Source: Planctomycetaceae bacterium
GTDB taxonomy: Bacteria > Planctomycetota > Planctomycetia > Pirellulales > Pirellulaceae
Length of the DNA stretch: 10,571 nucleotides
Reading direction: 5' to 3'
Assembly: GCA_002685655.1 (NCBI GenBank)
Contig: NYXM01000087.1
Span: forward strand, 1 to 10,571
The translations under genes and the position numbers were made by a program. This document shows, in pieces, positions 1 through 6,814 of the stretch. Below the pieces are notes generated by a model, which had not been told where the DNA came from, did no database searches, and saw only the letters and a program-made list of their open reading frames with translations. The first letter of the stretch is position 1, and each line of letters begins with the position of its first letter.

Positions 1-446
1 CTAGTGTGGATTCGATTTTGCGCGGTGTTTTAGGCAAGATGACCGCAACTCCCTTTCATTGAATGCTTTATGTCATTTGCATGTCTGTTCGTGAATAATC
101 CGGGCTAACACGGACATGGAGAGACAGAAGCAAGTCGTGATGGCGTCGCTGTTGATGGTACTCAAGTTTCGTACCTGCGATCAGCAAGTCCGCCGAGCTG
201 TGAAATAAATCGGCGAGGGTCACAATCGGCGTGGCCACGATATCAAGCCCGAACTCTATAAACTCTGACTTGATGCGTTGTGCGAATCAGTCAAAAAGCA
301 CGATTCGGAGTACACCAGTGAATTGGAATCCATGTAGCGAGAGGCCACGGGACCAGGAATCGAATTGACTACTTCGAAGTACACAGGATTCGTATGCGCC
401 CACCCCGTGCCCGCGTGTCGCCAGCACGATCACGGCGAGCGGAATC
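1..446. other. Left-edge region without a convincing gene
   Basis: No reading frame here has a recognisable domain, a good ribosome binding site and coding-like composition together. On the - strand an open stretch without an ATG runs from about 290 down to a TAA near 72; its translation is moderately hydrophobic (for example DIVATPIVTLADLFHSSADL) but I cannot place it in a family. On the + strand an ATG at 115 opens only 30 codons. The stretch looks like decayed coding sequence or intergenic DNA. Confidence 0.5.
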
Positions 447-530
447 GTGAACGGGATATCGATACAACGATTCAAAGACATTCTGGCGGCCGTCGACACG
501 CGATCCGAGAAACACCGAGCGTTAAGAAGT
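447..530 (+). pseudogene. Remnant of the N-terminus of a universal stress protein (UspE-like)
   Basis: A frame opening with GTG at 447 reads ISIQRFKDILAAVDTRSEKH and then RAL. This matches the first strand and loop of Usp domains, in particular tandem UspE-type proteins, which begin with a pattern like RFKNILVVVD followed by a short polar loop and HPAL. The Asp in AAVD is the usual nucleotide-binding position of the first strand. After about residue 27 the similarity stops and the frame continues as low-quality sequence. No ribosome binding site is visible. I infer a gene fragment, possibly the front end of the same gene whose tail lies at 1163-1333. The match is short, so confidence is moderate. 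Confidence 0.4.
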
Positions 531-600
531 CATTTTCGAGAGCGCGACCATGTTCGGCAAACATCTCTCTTGAGGGCATCGATTGACTCTCGTTCCACTG

Positions 601-1041
601 TTATTCCGCTTTGCTCCGCCGCAGGACCAAGACTGGACATTCGGCGTGGCGGACAACTCGTTCCGCCGTCGATCCCAGCAGCATGCGCTTCACACCGTGA
701 TATCCATGTGAAGAGATGACGATCAAGTCCGCGGCTTTTTCTTTCGCGTAATCGCAGATCCTCAAACCTGGATCGCCGTCGAGAACGGCGACTGTCAGAC
801 CAGCAAAGCCGTGTTTCGGCAGAAATTCGTCAAAGTAACGGCGAGTCTTCTTTTCGTGAGGCTCGTCGAGCGCTTCCTTCCAAAGGGCAGCGGGGGCCAT
901 TGAGTTCGGTGGGATCATCACGTGGATGGCATGGATGTCGCTGGGACGTTCCACGAATTCCAAAGCCGTGCTGATAGCGTTGACCGATTCTTCGGCAAAA
1001 TCGACAGGAACGACAACGGTTTGCTTCGGCAGTAAAGACAT
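601..1041 (-). CDS. Universal stress protein, single UspA domain
   Basis: This 146-residue protein has the length of a single-domain Usp, a cytoplasmic nucleotide-binding protein linked to stress survival. Strand 1 reads TVVVPVDFAEES with the conserved Asp. The C-terminal nucleotide loop reads SSHGYHGVKRMLLGST, fitting the G-9x-G-S/T part of the ATP-binding motif (the first Gly of the full G-2x-G-9x-GS/T motif is Ser here), followed by the typical ending AERVVRHAECPVLVLR. The start at 1041 is chosen over an upstream in-frame ATG at 1119 because GGAGGT lies at 1049-1054, 7 bases upstream, and Usp proteins begin just before strand 1. A poor promoter-like pair (TTGACT at 1107-1102 on this strand) lies upstream, too weak to list. 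The gene points away from the antiporter operon and is flanked on both sides by opposite-strand Usp remnants. Family assignment is secure; the specific stress role is unknown. Confidence 0.93.
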   Translation of the reverse strand: MSLLPKQTVVVPVDFAEESVNAISTALEFVERPSDIHAIHVMIPPNSMAPAALWKEALDEPHEKKTRRYFDEFLPKHGFAGLTVAVLDGDPGLRICDYAKEKAADLIVISSHGYHGVKRMLLGSTAERVVRHAECPVLVLRRSKAE

Positions 1042-1048
1042 ATCCGAG

Positions 1049-1054
1049 ACCTCC
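1049..1054 (-). promoter_or_regulatory. Shine-Dalgarno site of the universal stress protein gene
   Basis: On the - strand this reads GGAGGT, 7 bases before the ATG at 1041. It decides the start of the Usp gene against the longer frame beginning at 1119. Confidence 0.8.
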
Positions 1055-1162
1055 GATGGTGGAAGGCATTGACACGATTTTGCACTTTCACTCGGCCAGT
1101 TAGTCAACCGTCCGAGCAAAGACAGAGCCGGACCAGTCTAATCAACTCAACACGGCTGACTA

Positions 1163-1333
1163 GTGCAGCAACAGAATATTGACTTGGTCGTGATGGGCAC
1201 AATCGCTCGCACCTCCATTCCTGTAATTGTCATGGGCAATCCAGCCGAGCGGTTGCTTGATCGAGTCGAGTGCTCGATATTGGTGATCAAGCCCGCAGGT
1301 TATTTTTCGCCTGTGACGTTGGACGAGACGTAG
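1163..1333 (+). pseudogene. Remnant of the C-terminus of a UspE-type tandem universal stress protein
   Basis: A + strand frame open from 1160 (stop TGA at 1157) to TAG at 1331-1333 reads DLVVMGTIARTSIPVIVMGN, then AERLLDRVECSILVIKPAGY and FSPVTLDET. This is the characteristic end of UspE-family proteins (compare [42 protein letters not shown]). It covers only the last ~55 residues of a protein normally about 300 residues long. A GTG at 1163 could serve as a start, but no ribosome binding site is seen and a 56-residue piece would lack the first half of the domain. It ends 33 bases before mnhE, so the operon leader, and probably its promoter, lies inside or next to this relic. The remnant call is an inference from length; the family match is strong. 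Confidence 0.7.
1256..1291. repeat. Nested inverted repeat in the leader of the mnh operon
   Basis: Outer arms CTTGATC (1256-1262) and GATCAAG (1285-1291) are perfect 7-base complements. They enclose an inner palindrome TCGAGTGCTCGA (1266-1277). The structure lies 75 bases before the mnhE start and inside the uspE-like remnant. It could be an operator or an RNA stem-loop in the operon leader, but chance codon sequence inherited from the old gene is also possible. Confidence 0.35.
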
Positions 1334-1366
1334 CAGTAGCCCCATTTCACTCCACATTGACGTCTT

Positions 1367-1921
1367 ATGCATTCCTATCATCACGCTGGCGACGGAAGAG
1401 ACGACAGATCGCGAACGGCCTGGCTTCGCAGAGCCGGTGTACGCCTTCTACTGCTACTTCTCTTCTGGTGGGTGTTGACCCAAGGTGAGCCTGCTTCGTG
1501 GGCTATTGGCATCCCCACGGTGCTCTTTGCCACAATCATCAGTCTCTGGTTGTCGGCGTCTTCATCTTGGAGCTGGCGGTTGAATGCGTTCCTGCGTTTC
1601 GTCCCCTTTTTCGCTTATTGCTCGCTGAAAGGTGGCGTCGATGTTGCGGGCCGCGCATTCAGTCCGAGGTTGCCCCTTACACCTGCAATGCTGGACTACT
1701 CATTGCGGCTGCCCAAAGGAACGGCTCGCGTCTTTTTCGCGAACATCGTCAGTCTGTTGCCAGGAACACTGAGCACCGACATTCGCGGCGACACGCTCAT
1801 GGTTCACGTGCTCGACAATACCTCGCCGGTGTTCGAGCAGCTTCAACGTCTCGAAGTGGCAGTCGCAAGGCTCTTCGGATGTCTGATTGGTTCGGAGAAT
1901 ACTGAAGGAACTGAGACGTGA
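1367..1921 (+). CDS. mnhE: Na+/H+ antiporter subunit MnhE/MrpE
   Basis: MnhE is a small membrane subunit of the Mrp antiporter complex. The 184-residue product has a polar N-terminal tail of about 20 residues, then hydrophobic segments near 25-39, 44-64 and 70-93. The family signature follows at 121-150: a short Phe-rich run, NIVSLLPGTLSTDIRGDTL, then MVHVLD, which is the conserved core of MnhE (usually SLTPGT-S-D--GD-L-VHVLD). The ATG at 1367 is the only suitable Met before the first helix. It lacks a clear ribosome binding site and the N-terminal tail is longer than usual, so a later non-ATG start is possible. This is the first gene of the operon; its stop overlaps the GTG start of mnhF (GTGA, 1918-1921). 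Function in the complex is accessory or assembly-related in characterised systems. Confidence 0.92.
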   Translation: MHSYHHAGDGRDDRSRTAWLRRAGVRLLLLLLFWWVLTQGEPASWAIGIPTVLFATIISLWLSASSSWSWRLNAFLRFVPFFAYCSLKGGVDVAGRAFSPRLPLTPAMLDYSLRLPKGTARVFFANIVSLLPGTLSTDIRGDTLMVHVLDNTSPVFEQLQRLEVAVARLFGCLIGSENTEGTET

Positions 1922-2205
1922 ATTCCCTATTACTGTTGTTGGCCGTCGTTCTTTTGCTCACGTTGATCGGTGGGTTGGTGCGCGTGGCGCTTGGTCCCAC
2001 TCCACCGGACCGGATGTTGGCCGCGCAACTGGTGGGAACGACGGGCGCGGGGGTGCTCTTGCTGCTTTCGCAAGCGCTCAGTCGGCCCTCGCTGATGGAT
2101 GTGGCGCTCGTCTTCTCGCTGTTGGCAGCCGTGGCGACGGTGGCGTTCGTACGTCGCGGCTTCGTACTGAGTGCAAAGGATGAATCTCATCATGATGTGG
2201 GCTAA
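1918..2205 (+). CDS. mnhF: Cation:proton antiporter subunit MnhF/MrpF
   Basis: A 95-residue protein with three predicted membrane helices (about 2-25, 35-52, 60-79), the normal size for MnhF. The family motif GPTPPDRMLAAQLVGTTGAG begins at residue 26, and the third helix (DVALVFSLLAAVATVAFVRR) is the typical DVAL...TVAF segment. The start is GTG at 1918, overlapping the mnhE stop, so translation is probably coupled. The last ~15 residues are polar. It overlaps mnhG by about 26 bases, the only junction in this operon that is not a 4-base overlap. Confidence 0.93.
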   Translation: MNSLLLLLAVVLLLTLIGGLVRVALGPTPPDRMLAAQLVGTTGAGVLLLLSQALSRPSLMDVALVFSLLAAVATVAFVRRGFVLSAKDESHHDVG

Positions 2206-2494
2206 GGCATTGTCGGTGGTCTTCTTAATTTGTGGGAGCCTGTTTTTCATTGCCGGGACGGTGGGACTGCTTCGCTTTCCTGATTCGTTTACGCGTCTGC
2301 ATGCCGTCACGAAGGCGGACAACTTGGGACTGGGCCTGCTCGTGGTGGGACTGTCCCTGCAAGCTGCGTCATGGCAGACGGTGTTGAAGTTAGCGTTCGT
2401 GTGGGTGCTGGTCCTGGTGGCTAGTGCGACGGCGTGTCATCTGGTGGCTCGGGCCGCGTTGCGAGCAGGCATCCAGCCATGGAAGAAACCATGA
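2180..2494 (+). CDS. mnhG: Monovalent cation/H+ antiporter subunit MnhG/MrpG
   Basis: A 104-residue, three-helix membrane protein. The diagnostic MnhG motif is at residues 29-52: GLLRFPDSFTRLHAVTKADN followed by LGLG (family pattern G-LR-PD---RLHA-TKA--LG). Three starts are possible: GTG 2171, ATG 2180 and ATG 2192. I chose 2180. An AAGGA at 2176-2180 would favour 2192 at about 11 bases spacing, so the true protein may be four residues shorter. The stop overlaps the next ATG (ATGA, 2491-2494). In the complex MnhG is a small structural subunit required for antiport in studied bacteria. Confidence 0.9.
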   Translation: MNLIMMWAKALSVVFLICGSLFFIAGTVGLLRFPDSFTRLHAVTKADNLGLGLLVVGLSLQAASWQTVLKLAFVWVLVLVASATACHLVARAALRAGIQPWKKP

Positions 2495-2784
2495 CAGCAG
2501 TTCTTTGGATTTTCGATGTACTGCTCGTCGTCACGTTGTTCTGGCTGGCCTGGATGTCGCTCGCCGCGACCGATCTATTCAAAGCAATCGTCTTGTTCAT
2601 TGCGTTCGGACTGCTGATGGCGTTGGCGTGGGCAAGGCTAGAAGCACTGGACATCGCATTGGCCGAGGCCGCAATTGGAGCGGGATTGACCGGCGCACTG
2701 TTGCTCTCGACACTGGCCCGCATTTCATCGCCACACGAAACCAAACACTCGGACGACGATGGGCATTCAGGAGGAAAGTCATGA
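2491..2784 (+). CDS. MbhD/DUF4040-type membrane subunit (equivalent of the MrpA C-terminal region)
   Basis: This 97-residue protein has three hydrophobic segments (about 3-25, 30-50, 56-77) and a polar, His/Asp-rich tail. Residues 31-73 carry the MbhD/DUF4040 pattern: FGLLMALAWARLEALDIALA, then EAAIGAGLTGALLL. In classical Mrp systems this module is part of the long MrpA C-terminus; here it is a free-standing gene, as in archaeal Mbh-type and many group 2 Mrp operons. The start at 2491 is preferred over in-frame ATGs at 2434 and 2479 because GGAAGA (2480-2485) gives good spacing and the ATG overlaps the mnhG stop. It overlaps the next gene by ATGA at 2781-2784. The acidic residues in LDIALAEAA are typical of the family. 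Confidence 0.88.
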   Translation: MTAVLWIFDVLLVVTLFWLAWMSLAATDLFKAIVLFIAFGLLMALAWARLEALDIALAEAAIGAGLTGALLLSTLARISSPHETKHSDDDGHSGGKS

Positions 2785-3500
2785 GGACCGTCACCGGACG
2801 AATCGCACGGCCGTTTTTTGCATTGATGGTGCTCTTGTTAGTCGGCGGGCTCGGCTGGACGATTCTGTCGTTGCCAACGGAGTGGAACGGGTTGAGTGAC
2901 CATGTTGTTGCCCGACTCGACGAGAGTGGTGCGCGCAATCCAGTCACCTCGGTTCTGCTGAATTTTCGAGGCTACGACACACTGCTTGAAATCGGTGTGC
3001 TGTTGTTGGCAGCGCTTGCGGTGCGATCCGTCGCGGCTGACCGGAGCCAAACCGATGCATCGCTTACCGAGCCGCCAGGTCCGGTGCTGATGGGACTGCT
3101 GAGACTCATCGCACCGCTGATTGTGCTGGTCTCCGGCTATCTGTTATGGGTGGGTGGGCATGCGCCCGGTGGTGCGTTTCAAGCGGGAGCTGTGCTGGCA
3201 TCGTTGCTTGTGCTTGTGCTGCTCTGCGATCCGCAATTGCTGCCGCGAATACCGGACTGGCTCGAACGAATCTTGCTGTCGCTCGGCTTGTTCGTGTTTC
3301 TCGGCGTTGGCCTGGCAGTCATGGCGTTTCACGAGGCTCTCTTGCAGTACCCACCGGGTCAGGCGAAATGGCTGATCCTTGCGATTGAAGCGGCTTGTAC
3401 GTTGTCCATCGCTGCAGTGCTCGCTGCGCTGTTTTCCGGTGGGAGAATCGCGTCGTCAGATGGTGCCCAGCCGAGGACACAAAAGGAAGAAGGACCATGA
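2781..3500 (+). CDS. mnhB: MnhB/MrpB subunit with an N-terminal MbhE-like module
   Basis: The 239-residue protein is nearly twice the length of a simple MnhB. Residues 1-85 hold two helices joined by an external loop with NPVTSVLLNFRGYDTLLEIG, which is the MbhE-type module normally found at the end of MrpA. Residues 100-220 are the MnhB domain: four hydrophobic segments, with the hallmark GGHAPGGAFQAGAVLAS near 125-141 (family PGGGFQGG). The tail from about 222 is polar. The start at 2781 is fixed by AGGAGG at 2769-2774, 6 bases upstream, and by the ATGA overlap with the preceding gene. A much longer in-frame extension to 2424 exists but overlaps two genes and reads as noise. Together with the MbhD protein it supplies the parts of a missing full-length MrpA. 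Confidence 0.92.
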   Translation: MRTVTGRIARPFFALMVLLLVGGLGWTILSLPTEWNGLSDHVVARLDESGARNPVTSVLLNFRGYDTLLEIGVLLLAALAVRSVAADRSQTDASLTEPPGPVLMGLLRLIAPLIVLVSGYLLWVGGHAPGGAFQAGAVLASLLVLVLLCDPQLLPRIPDWLERILLSLGLFVFLGVGLAVMAFHEALLQYPPGQAKWLILAIEAACTLSIAAVLAALFSGGRIASSDGAQPRTQKEEGP

Positions 3501-3814
3501 CAACGGCTTCACTGTACGCACTATGCGGAATTGCGTTGTTCGGTGTCGGTTTTTATGCCGTTGTCGTTCATGTCAACCGGCTGCGCAAAGTTCTCTCGAT
3601 GAACGTCATGGGTAGCGGCGTATTCCTGGTGCTTGTCGCCCTCGCTTATCGCACACCAGCCGCGCCACGCGATCCCGTGCCGCATGCCATGGTGTTGACC
3701 GGAGTTGTTGTGGCAGTCAGCGCAACGGCCGTCGCCCTGTCGTTGGTCCGACGAATCCATGGCGAACCAGATGGTGCGAATCCTTCGGAAGATGCGAAGG
3801 AGACATCGCGTTGA
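3497..3814 (+). CDS. mnhC: Na+/H+ antiporter subunit MnhC/MrpC (NuoK-like)
   Basis: A 105-residue three-helix protein related to NuoK of respiratory complex I. The middle helix follows RLRKVLSMNVMGSGVFLVLV (28-47), and the third has DPVPHAMVLTGVVVAVSATA (59-78), matching the family DPLPQALVLTAIVIG pattern with His in place of the usual Gln. The tail after residue 88 is polar. The start at 3497 overlaps the mnhB stop (ATGA) and has a purine-rich AAGGAAGAAGGA stretch upstream. The stop overlaps a TTG start of the next gene (3811-3814). It forms the membrane core next to the MnhD channels. Confidence 0.94.
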   Translation: MTTASLYALCGIALFGVGFYAVVVHVNRLRKVLSMNVMGSGVFLVLVALAYRTPAAPRDPVPHAMVLTGVVVAVSATAVALSLVRRIHGEPDGANPSEDAKETSR

Positions 3815-4266
3815 GTGGAGCAGTCGCGTGGATCGTCTGGATCGTGATGACGCCGTTGATCGGCGCGCTCACCGCATTCGTAGTTGGCAGGCGAGCTGGA
3901 CCTCTCATTGCATTCGTTTCCGCCGGCGGCATCGGAGTATCGCTCGCAGGCCTCATTCGCCAAGTCTTGCTGAACGGCCCCATCCGCTATCCCGTTGGCG
4001 GATGGGGAGCGCCGCTGGGAATCGAACTTAACGCGGATGGCCTGAGCGTAGTCATGTTGCTCATGACCGCCGTTGTCGGTGTTGGCATCACGCTCTATTC
4101 GCTCGGCTATTTTGGCAACGAACATCGCGAAAGTGCGGCGATCCAGACCGAATCCGAGCATGCGCGGGAAGTATTCTGGCCATTGTGGCTTTTCGCATGG
4201 GGCGCGTTGAACGCGCTGTTTCTGTCGAGTGACGTGTTCAACCTGTACGTGACGTTGGACTTTTGA
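3811..4266 (+). CDS. mnhD: MnhD/MrpD-like subunit D1, N-terminal part (frame broken)
   Basis: This frame encodes the first 151 residues of a NuoM/MnhD-type proton-channel subunit. It contains the standard TM1-TM4 region with GGWGAPLGIELNADGLSVVM (63-82) and DVFNLYVTLD (141-150), then stops with TGA at 4264-4266 in the middle of TM5. The start is TTG at 3811, supported by AAGGAG at 3797-3802 (8-base spacing) and the TTGA overlap with mnhC. The rest of the protein continues directly in another frame from 4263. Restoring one base after the GA at 4258-4259 would give Glu-Leu-Leu (the conserved TM5 glutamate) and join both parts into one 503-residue protein of normal length. So this is either a sequencing or assembly indel, a recent mutation, or, less likely, a truly split subunit. 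Family assignment is firm. Confidence 0.88.
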   Translation: MSGAVAWIVWIVMTPLIGALTAFVVGRRAGPLIAFVSAGGIGVSLAGLIRQVLLNGPIRYPVGGWGAPLGIELNADGLSVVMLLMTAVVGVGITLYSLGYFGNEHRESAAIQTESEHAREVFWPLWLFAWGALNALFLSSDVFNLYVTLDF

Positions 4267-5321
4267 CGCTCTCCGGCGTGGCGCTGCTCGGATTGGCTCG
4301 ACAGCGCGCCGCGTCCGTCGCCGCATTTAGGTACTTCCTCGCGGCATTGGTGGGCTCACTGTTTTATCTGCTGGGCGTAGCACTGATTTACAGCGAATAC
4401 GGCACGGTCGACTGTATGTCGCTTTCCCGTGTCGTCGAGGCCTCTCTCACAACGTCGTGGGCAATCGCGCTGATGACTCTGGGCCTGATGCTGAAGACGG
4501 CACTGTTTCCACTGCACTTCTGGCTGCCGCCCGCTCACGGCAACGCACCCGCTCCGGTGAGTTCACTTCTTTCGGCCTTGGTCGTCAAAGCGTCGTTCTA
4601 CTTCATACTGCGATTGTGGTTCTCCGTGTTTTCGGAAATCACCACGTCTGCGGCCGGTGTCTTGCTCGGTGGCTTGGGAGCTGCCGCGGTGATCTATGGG
4701 TCCGTCCAAGCGCTGGTGCAGCGCCGGCTTAAAATGTTGGTGGCCTACTCAACCGTTGCCCAGGTCGGCTATTTGTTTCTGGCCTTTGCGCTCATTGGGC
4801 AACCCGCGATTGCTTCGCAGGCCTGGCGCGGCGCCGTGTACTACGCCCTGTCACACGCCTGCGCGAAAGCAGCAATGTTTTTCGCGGCCGGTGCGATCAT
4901 GCGTTCTGCCGGGCATGACAATCTCGACGACTTGGACGGCATTGGCCAGCAAGTGCCGATGAGCGTGTTTGCCTTTGGGCTCGCTGGCGTAAGCCTGATG
5001 GGACTGCCCCCCAGCGGTGGTTTTGTTGGCAAGTGGATGCTGCTCCGAGCGGCGATTGAAGGTGGCCAATGGTGGATGGTCGCGGTCATCCTCAGCGGTG
5101 GACTGCTGGCGGCGGCCTACATCTTTCCCGTGGTGAGCCGTGCGTTTTCCAGCGAGCCCGCACCGAGCGACATCCACAAGGTTCCGCGCGTGATGGAATA
5201 TACGCCGCTTGCCTTGGCGCTCATCGCAGTCGCACTGGGCCTGTTCGCCAGCCGGCCCTTGGAACTGCTGGAGATTGGTTCTCCATTCAGCACTGCGGGA
5301 ATCAAGGAGATGGCACCATGA
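4263..5321 (+). CDS. mnhD: MnhD/MrpD-like subunit D1, C-terminal part (frame broken)
   Basis: This is the remaining two thirds of D1, from the middle of TM5 to the end. Key lysines of the channel are present, numbered from 4263: K78 in LKTALFPLHFWLP (TM7), K109 in VVKASFYFILR (TM8), K202 in HACAKAAMFFAAG (TM10) and K257 in GGFVGKWMLL (TM12). If it were translated alone, the start would be TTG at 4263 overlapping the upstream TGA (TTGA), the same geometry as the true junctions of this operon, but no Shine-Dalgarno sequence precedes it and a start inside a helix is implausible. I treat it as one gene with the 3811 frame. Its stop overlaps the next ATG (ATGA, 5318-5321), and AAGGAGA at 5304-5310 serves that next gene. 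Hydrophobicity suggests about nine helices in this part. Confidence 0.88.
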   Translation: MTLSGVALLGLARQRAASVAAFRYFLAALVGSLFYLLGVALIYSEYGTVDCMSLSRVVEASLTTSWAIALMTLGLMLKTALFPLHFWLPPAHGNAPAPVSSLLSALVVKASFYFILRLWFSVFSEITTSAAGVLLGGLGAAAVIYGSVQALVQRRLKMLVAYSTVAQVGYLFLAFALIGQPAIASQAWRGAVYYALSHACAKAAMFFAAGAIMRSAGHDNLDDLDGIGQQVPMSVFAFGLAGVSLMGLPPSGGFVGKWMLLRAAIEGGQWWMVAVILSGGLLAAAYIFPVVSRAFSSEPAPSDIHKVPRVMEYTPLALALIAVALGLFASRPLELLEIGSPFSTAGIKEMAP

Positions 5322-6814
5322 TTTGGGACCAATGGTTGCCGGCGTTGGTGGTGGCCAGCTCGCTAGTGCCAGGGATCGCGATCTTCTTCCTGCCGGAAGA
5401 ACGAAGCAGCTGGCGAACATTTCTCAACCTTGCGGGGGCGGGGCTGAAGCTGGTTTTCGTGCTGCTGATGCTGTGGGGCGTCTCACGAGAGCACACTTAT
5501 GAGACGCGCTATGCCCTGTTGTCCGGCATTGACTTCAAGCTGCACGCCGATTCACTCTCGTTGTTGTTCGCTACGCTTTCGGCGGTCCTTTGGTTACTGA
5601 CCACCGTCTACGCCATCGGGTATCTGGAGGGCTCGCCCAACCGCAGCCGCTTCTTCGGCTTCTTCAGCATTTGTGTTTCCGCGACCACGGGAGTCGCCTT
5701 GGCAGGCAACCTGTTCACTTTTCTGATTTTTTACGAGATGCTGACGTTGACCACGTACCCGTTGGTCGTACACCGCGGAACGGAACAGTCTCTTCGGGCC
5801 GGGCGCATCTACTTAGCGTATACGCTTTGTGGCAGTGCCGTGCTACTGCTAGGCGTGGTTTGGCTTTCGTCGATTGTAGGTTCACTGGATTTCACCGAAG
5901 GCGGATTTCTCGGCGATGTCGATCCTGCACACCACATGTCATTGGTCGTGATCTTTGCGCTCATGATCGTGGGTGTCGGCGTGAAGGCTGCGGTCGTGCC
6001 GCTGCACGGCTGGCTGCCCGCAGCGATGGTCGCGCCTGCGCCGGTCAGTGCCCTGTTACATGCGGTCGCCGTCGTGAAAGCGGGCGCCTTCGGGGTCCTG
6101 CGAATCGTCTACGATGTCTTTGGCGTCGAGTTCTGCTCGACACTTGGCGTCACCGGACCGCTGGCGCTCGTAGCCGCAGTATCGATCATTTATGGTTCGA
6201 TTCGCGCGATCTATCAAGATGATCTCAAGCGACGGCTCGCTTTTTCAACCGTCAGCCAGGTGTCCTACATCGTTCTTGGCACGGCCATTCTCGGCCCGCT
6301 CGCCACAACGGGTGGCATCGTGCATCTAGTGCATCAAGGTCTGATGAAAATCACTTTGTTCTTCTGCGCGGGCAATCTGGCTGAGACTCTGGAGATCCAC
6401 CGCGTTAGCCAGATAGACGGTGTGGGTCGACGGATGCCGTGGACAATGGCGGCCTTTACCATTGGCGCGTTCGGCATGATCGGCGTGCCACCTACCGCCG
6501 GCTTCATTAGCAAATGGTACCTGGCAATCGGAGCCGCCGCGGCCGACCAGCCCTGGTATATCCTGGTGCTGATCATCAGTTCGTTGCTCAACGCCGTTTA
6601 CTTCTTGCCGATCGTCTACGCTGCGTGGTTCAAAGAGCCCACTGGGCCGTGGCCGGCCGACCATCGTTTCGGCCGGTTGGAAACGAGAGCGACACTGCTC
6701 GGCCCACCGCTGGTGACGGCATGTCTGATCGTTGCCGTGGGCTTGCTAGCCAATGTGCCATTCAGCCCGCTTGATTGGGCCAAAATGATCGTCGCGCGGG
6801 AGTACGGGCCATGA
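5318..6814 (+). CDS. mnhD: MnhD/MrpD-like antiporter channel subunit D2
   Basis: A 498-residue, highly hydrophobic protein of the NuoL/NuoM/MrpD proton-translocating family, full length with about 14 predicted helices. All expected charged channel residues are visible: E140 in FYEMLTLTTYPLVVH (TM5), K223 in GVKAAVVPLHGWLP (TM7), K254 in AVVKAGAFGVLR (TM8), K344 in QGLMKITLFFCAGN (TM10) and K399 in GFISKWYLA (TM12). The FSTVSQVSY and GVPPTAGF motifs are typical. The ATG at 5318 has AAGGAGA 7 bases upstream and overlaps the D1 stop; a longer in-frame extension to 5069 overlaps D1 and is rejected. Of the three paralogues in the operon it is the only one that clearly retains the TM5 glutamate, so it is the best candidate for the active proton path. 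It overlaps D3 by ATGA at 6811-6814. Confidence 0.95.
   Translation: MIWDQWLPALVVASSLVPGIAIFFLPEERSSWRTFLNLAGAGLKLVFVLLMLWGVSREHTYETRYALLSGIDFKLHADSLSLLFATLSAVLWLLTTVYAIGYLEGSPNRSRFFGFFSICVSATTGVALAGNLFTFLIFYEMLTLTTYPLVVHRGTEQSLRAGRIYLAYTLCGSAVLLLGVVWLSSIVGSLDFTEGGFLGDVDPAHHMSLVVIFALMIVGVGVKAAVVPLHGWLPAAMVAPAPVSALLHAVAVVKAGAFGVLRIVYDVFGVEFCSTLGVTGPLALVAAVSIIYGSIRAIYQDDLKRRLAFSTVSQVSYIVLGTAILGPLATTGGIVHLVHQGLMKITLFFCAGNLAETLEIHRVSQIDGVGRRMPWTMAAFTIGAFGMIGVPPTAGFISKWYLAIGAAAADQPWYILVLIISSLLNAVYFLPIVYAAWFKEPTGPWPADHRFGRLETRATLLGPPLVTACLIVAVGLLANVPFSPLDWAKMIVAREYGP

Noticed and set aside
72..290. Open - strand stretch with partly hydrophobic translation
   Set aside because: No ATG or ribosome binding site at its beginning, no family match; kept only as a note in the left-edge region.
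4255..4270. Programmed -1 ribosomal frameshifting in mnhD-D1
   Set aside because: There is no canonical X XXY YYZ slippery heptamer (the site is GGACTTTTGA) and no obvious upstream Shine-Dalgarno stimulator. A single lost base explains the break and the missing Glu better.
3646..4326. Long - strand open frame of 226 codons opposite mnhC and D1
   Set aside because: Arg-rich, low-complexity antisense translation with no recognisable domain; the + strand holds clear Mrp subunits.
4851..5420. Long open frame on the - strand opposite the end of D1 (189 codons)
   Set aside because: It is antisense to conserved MnhD sequence, has no family motif, and its composition is the mirror of the + strand codon pattern.
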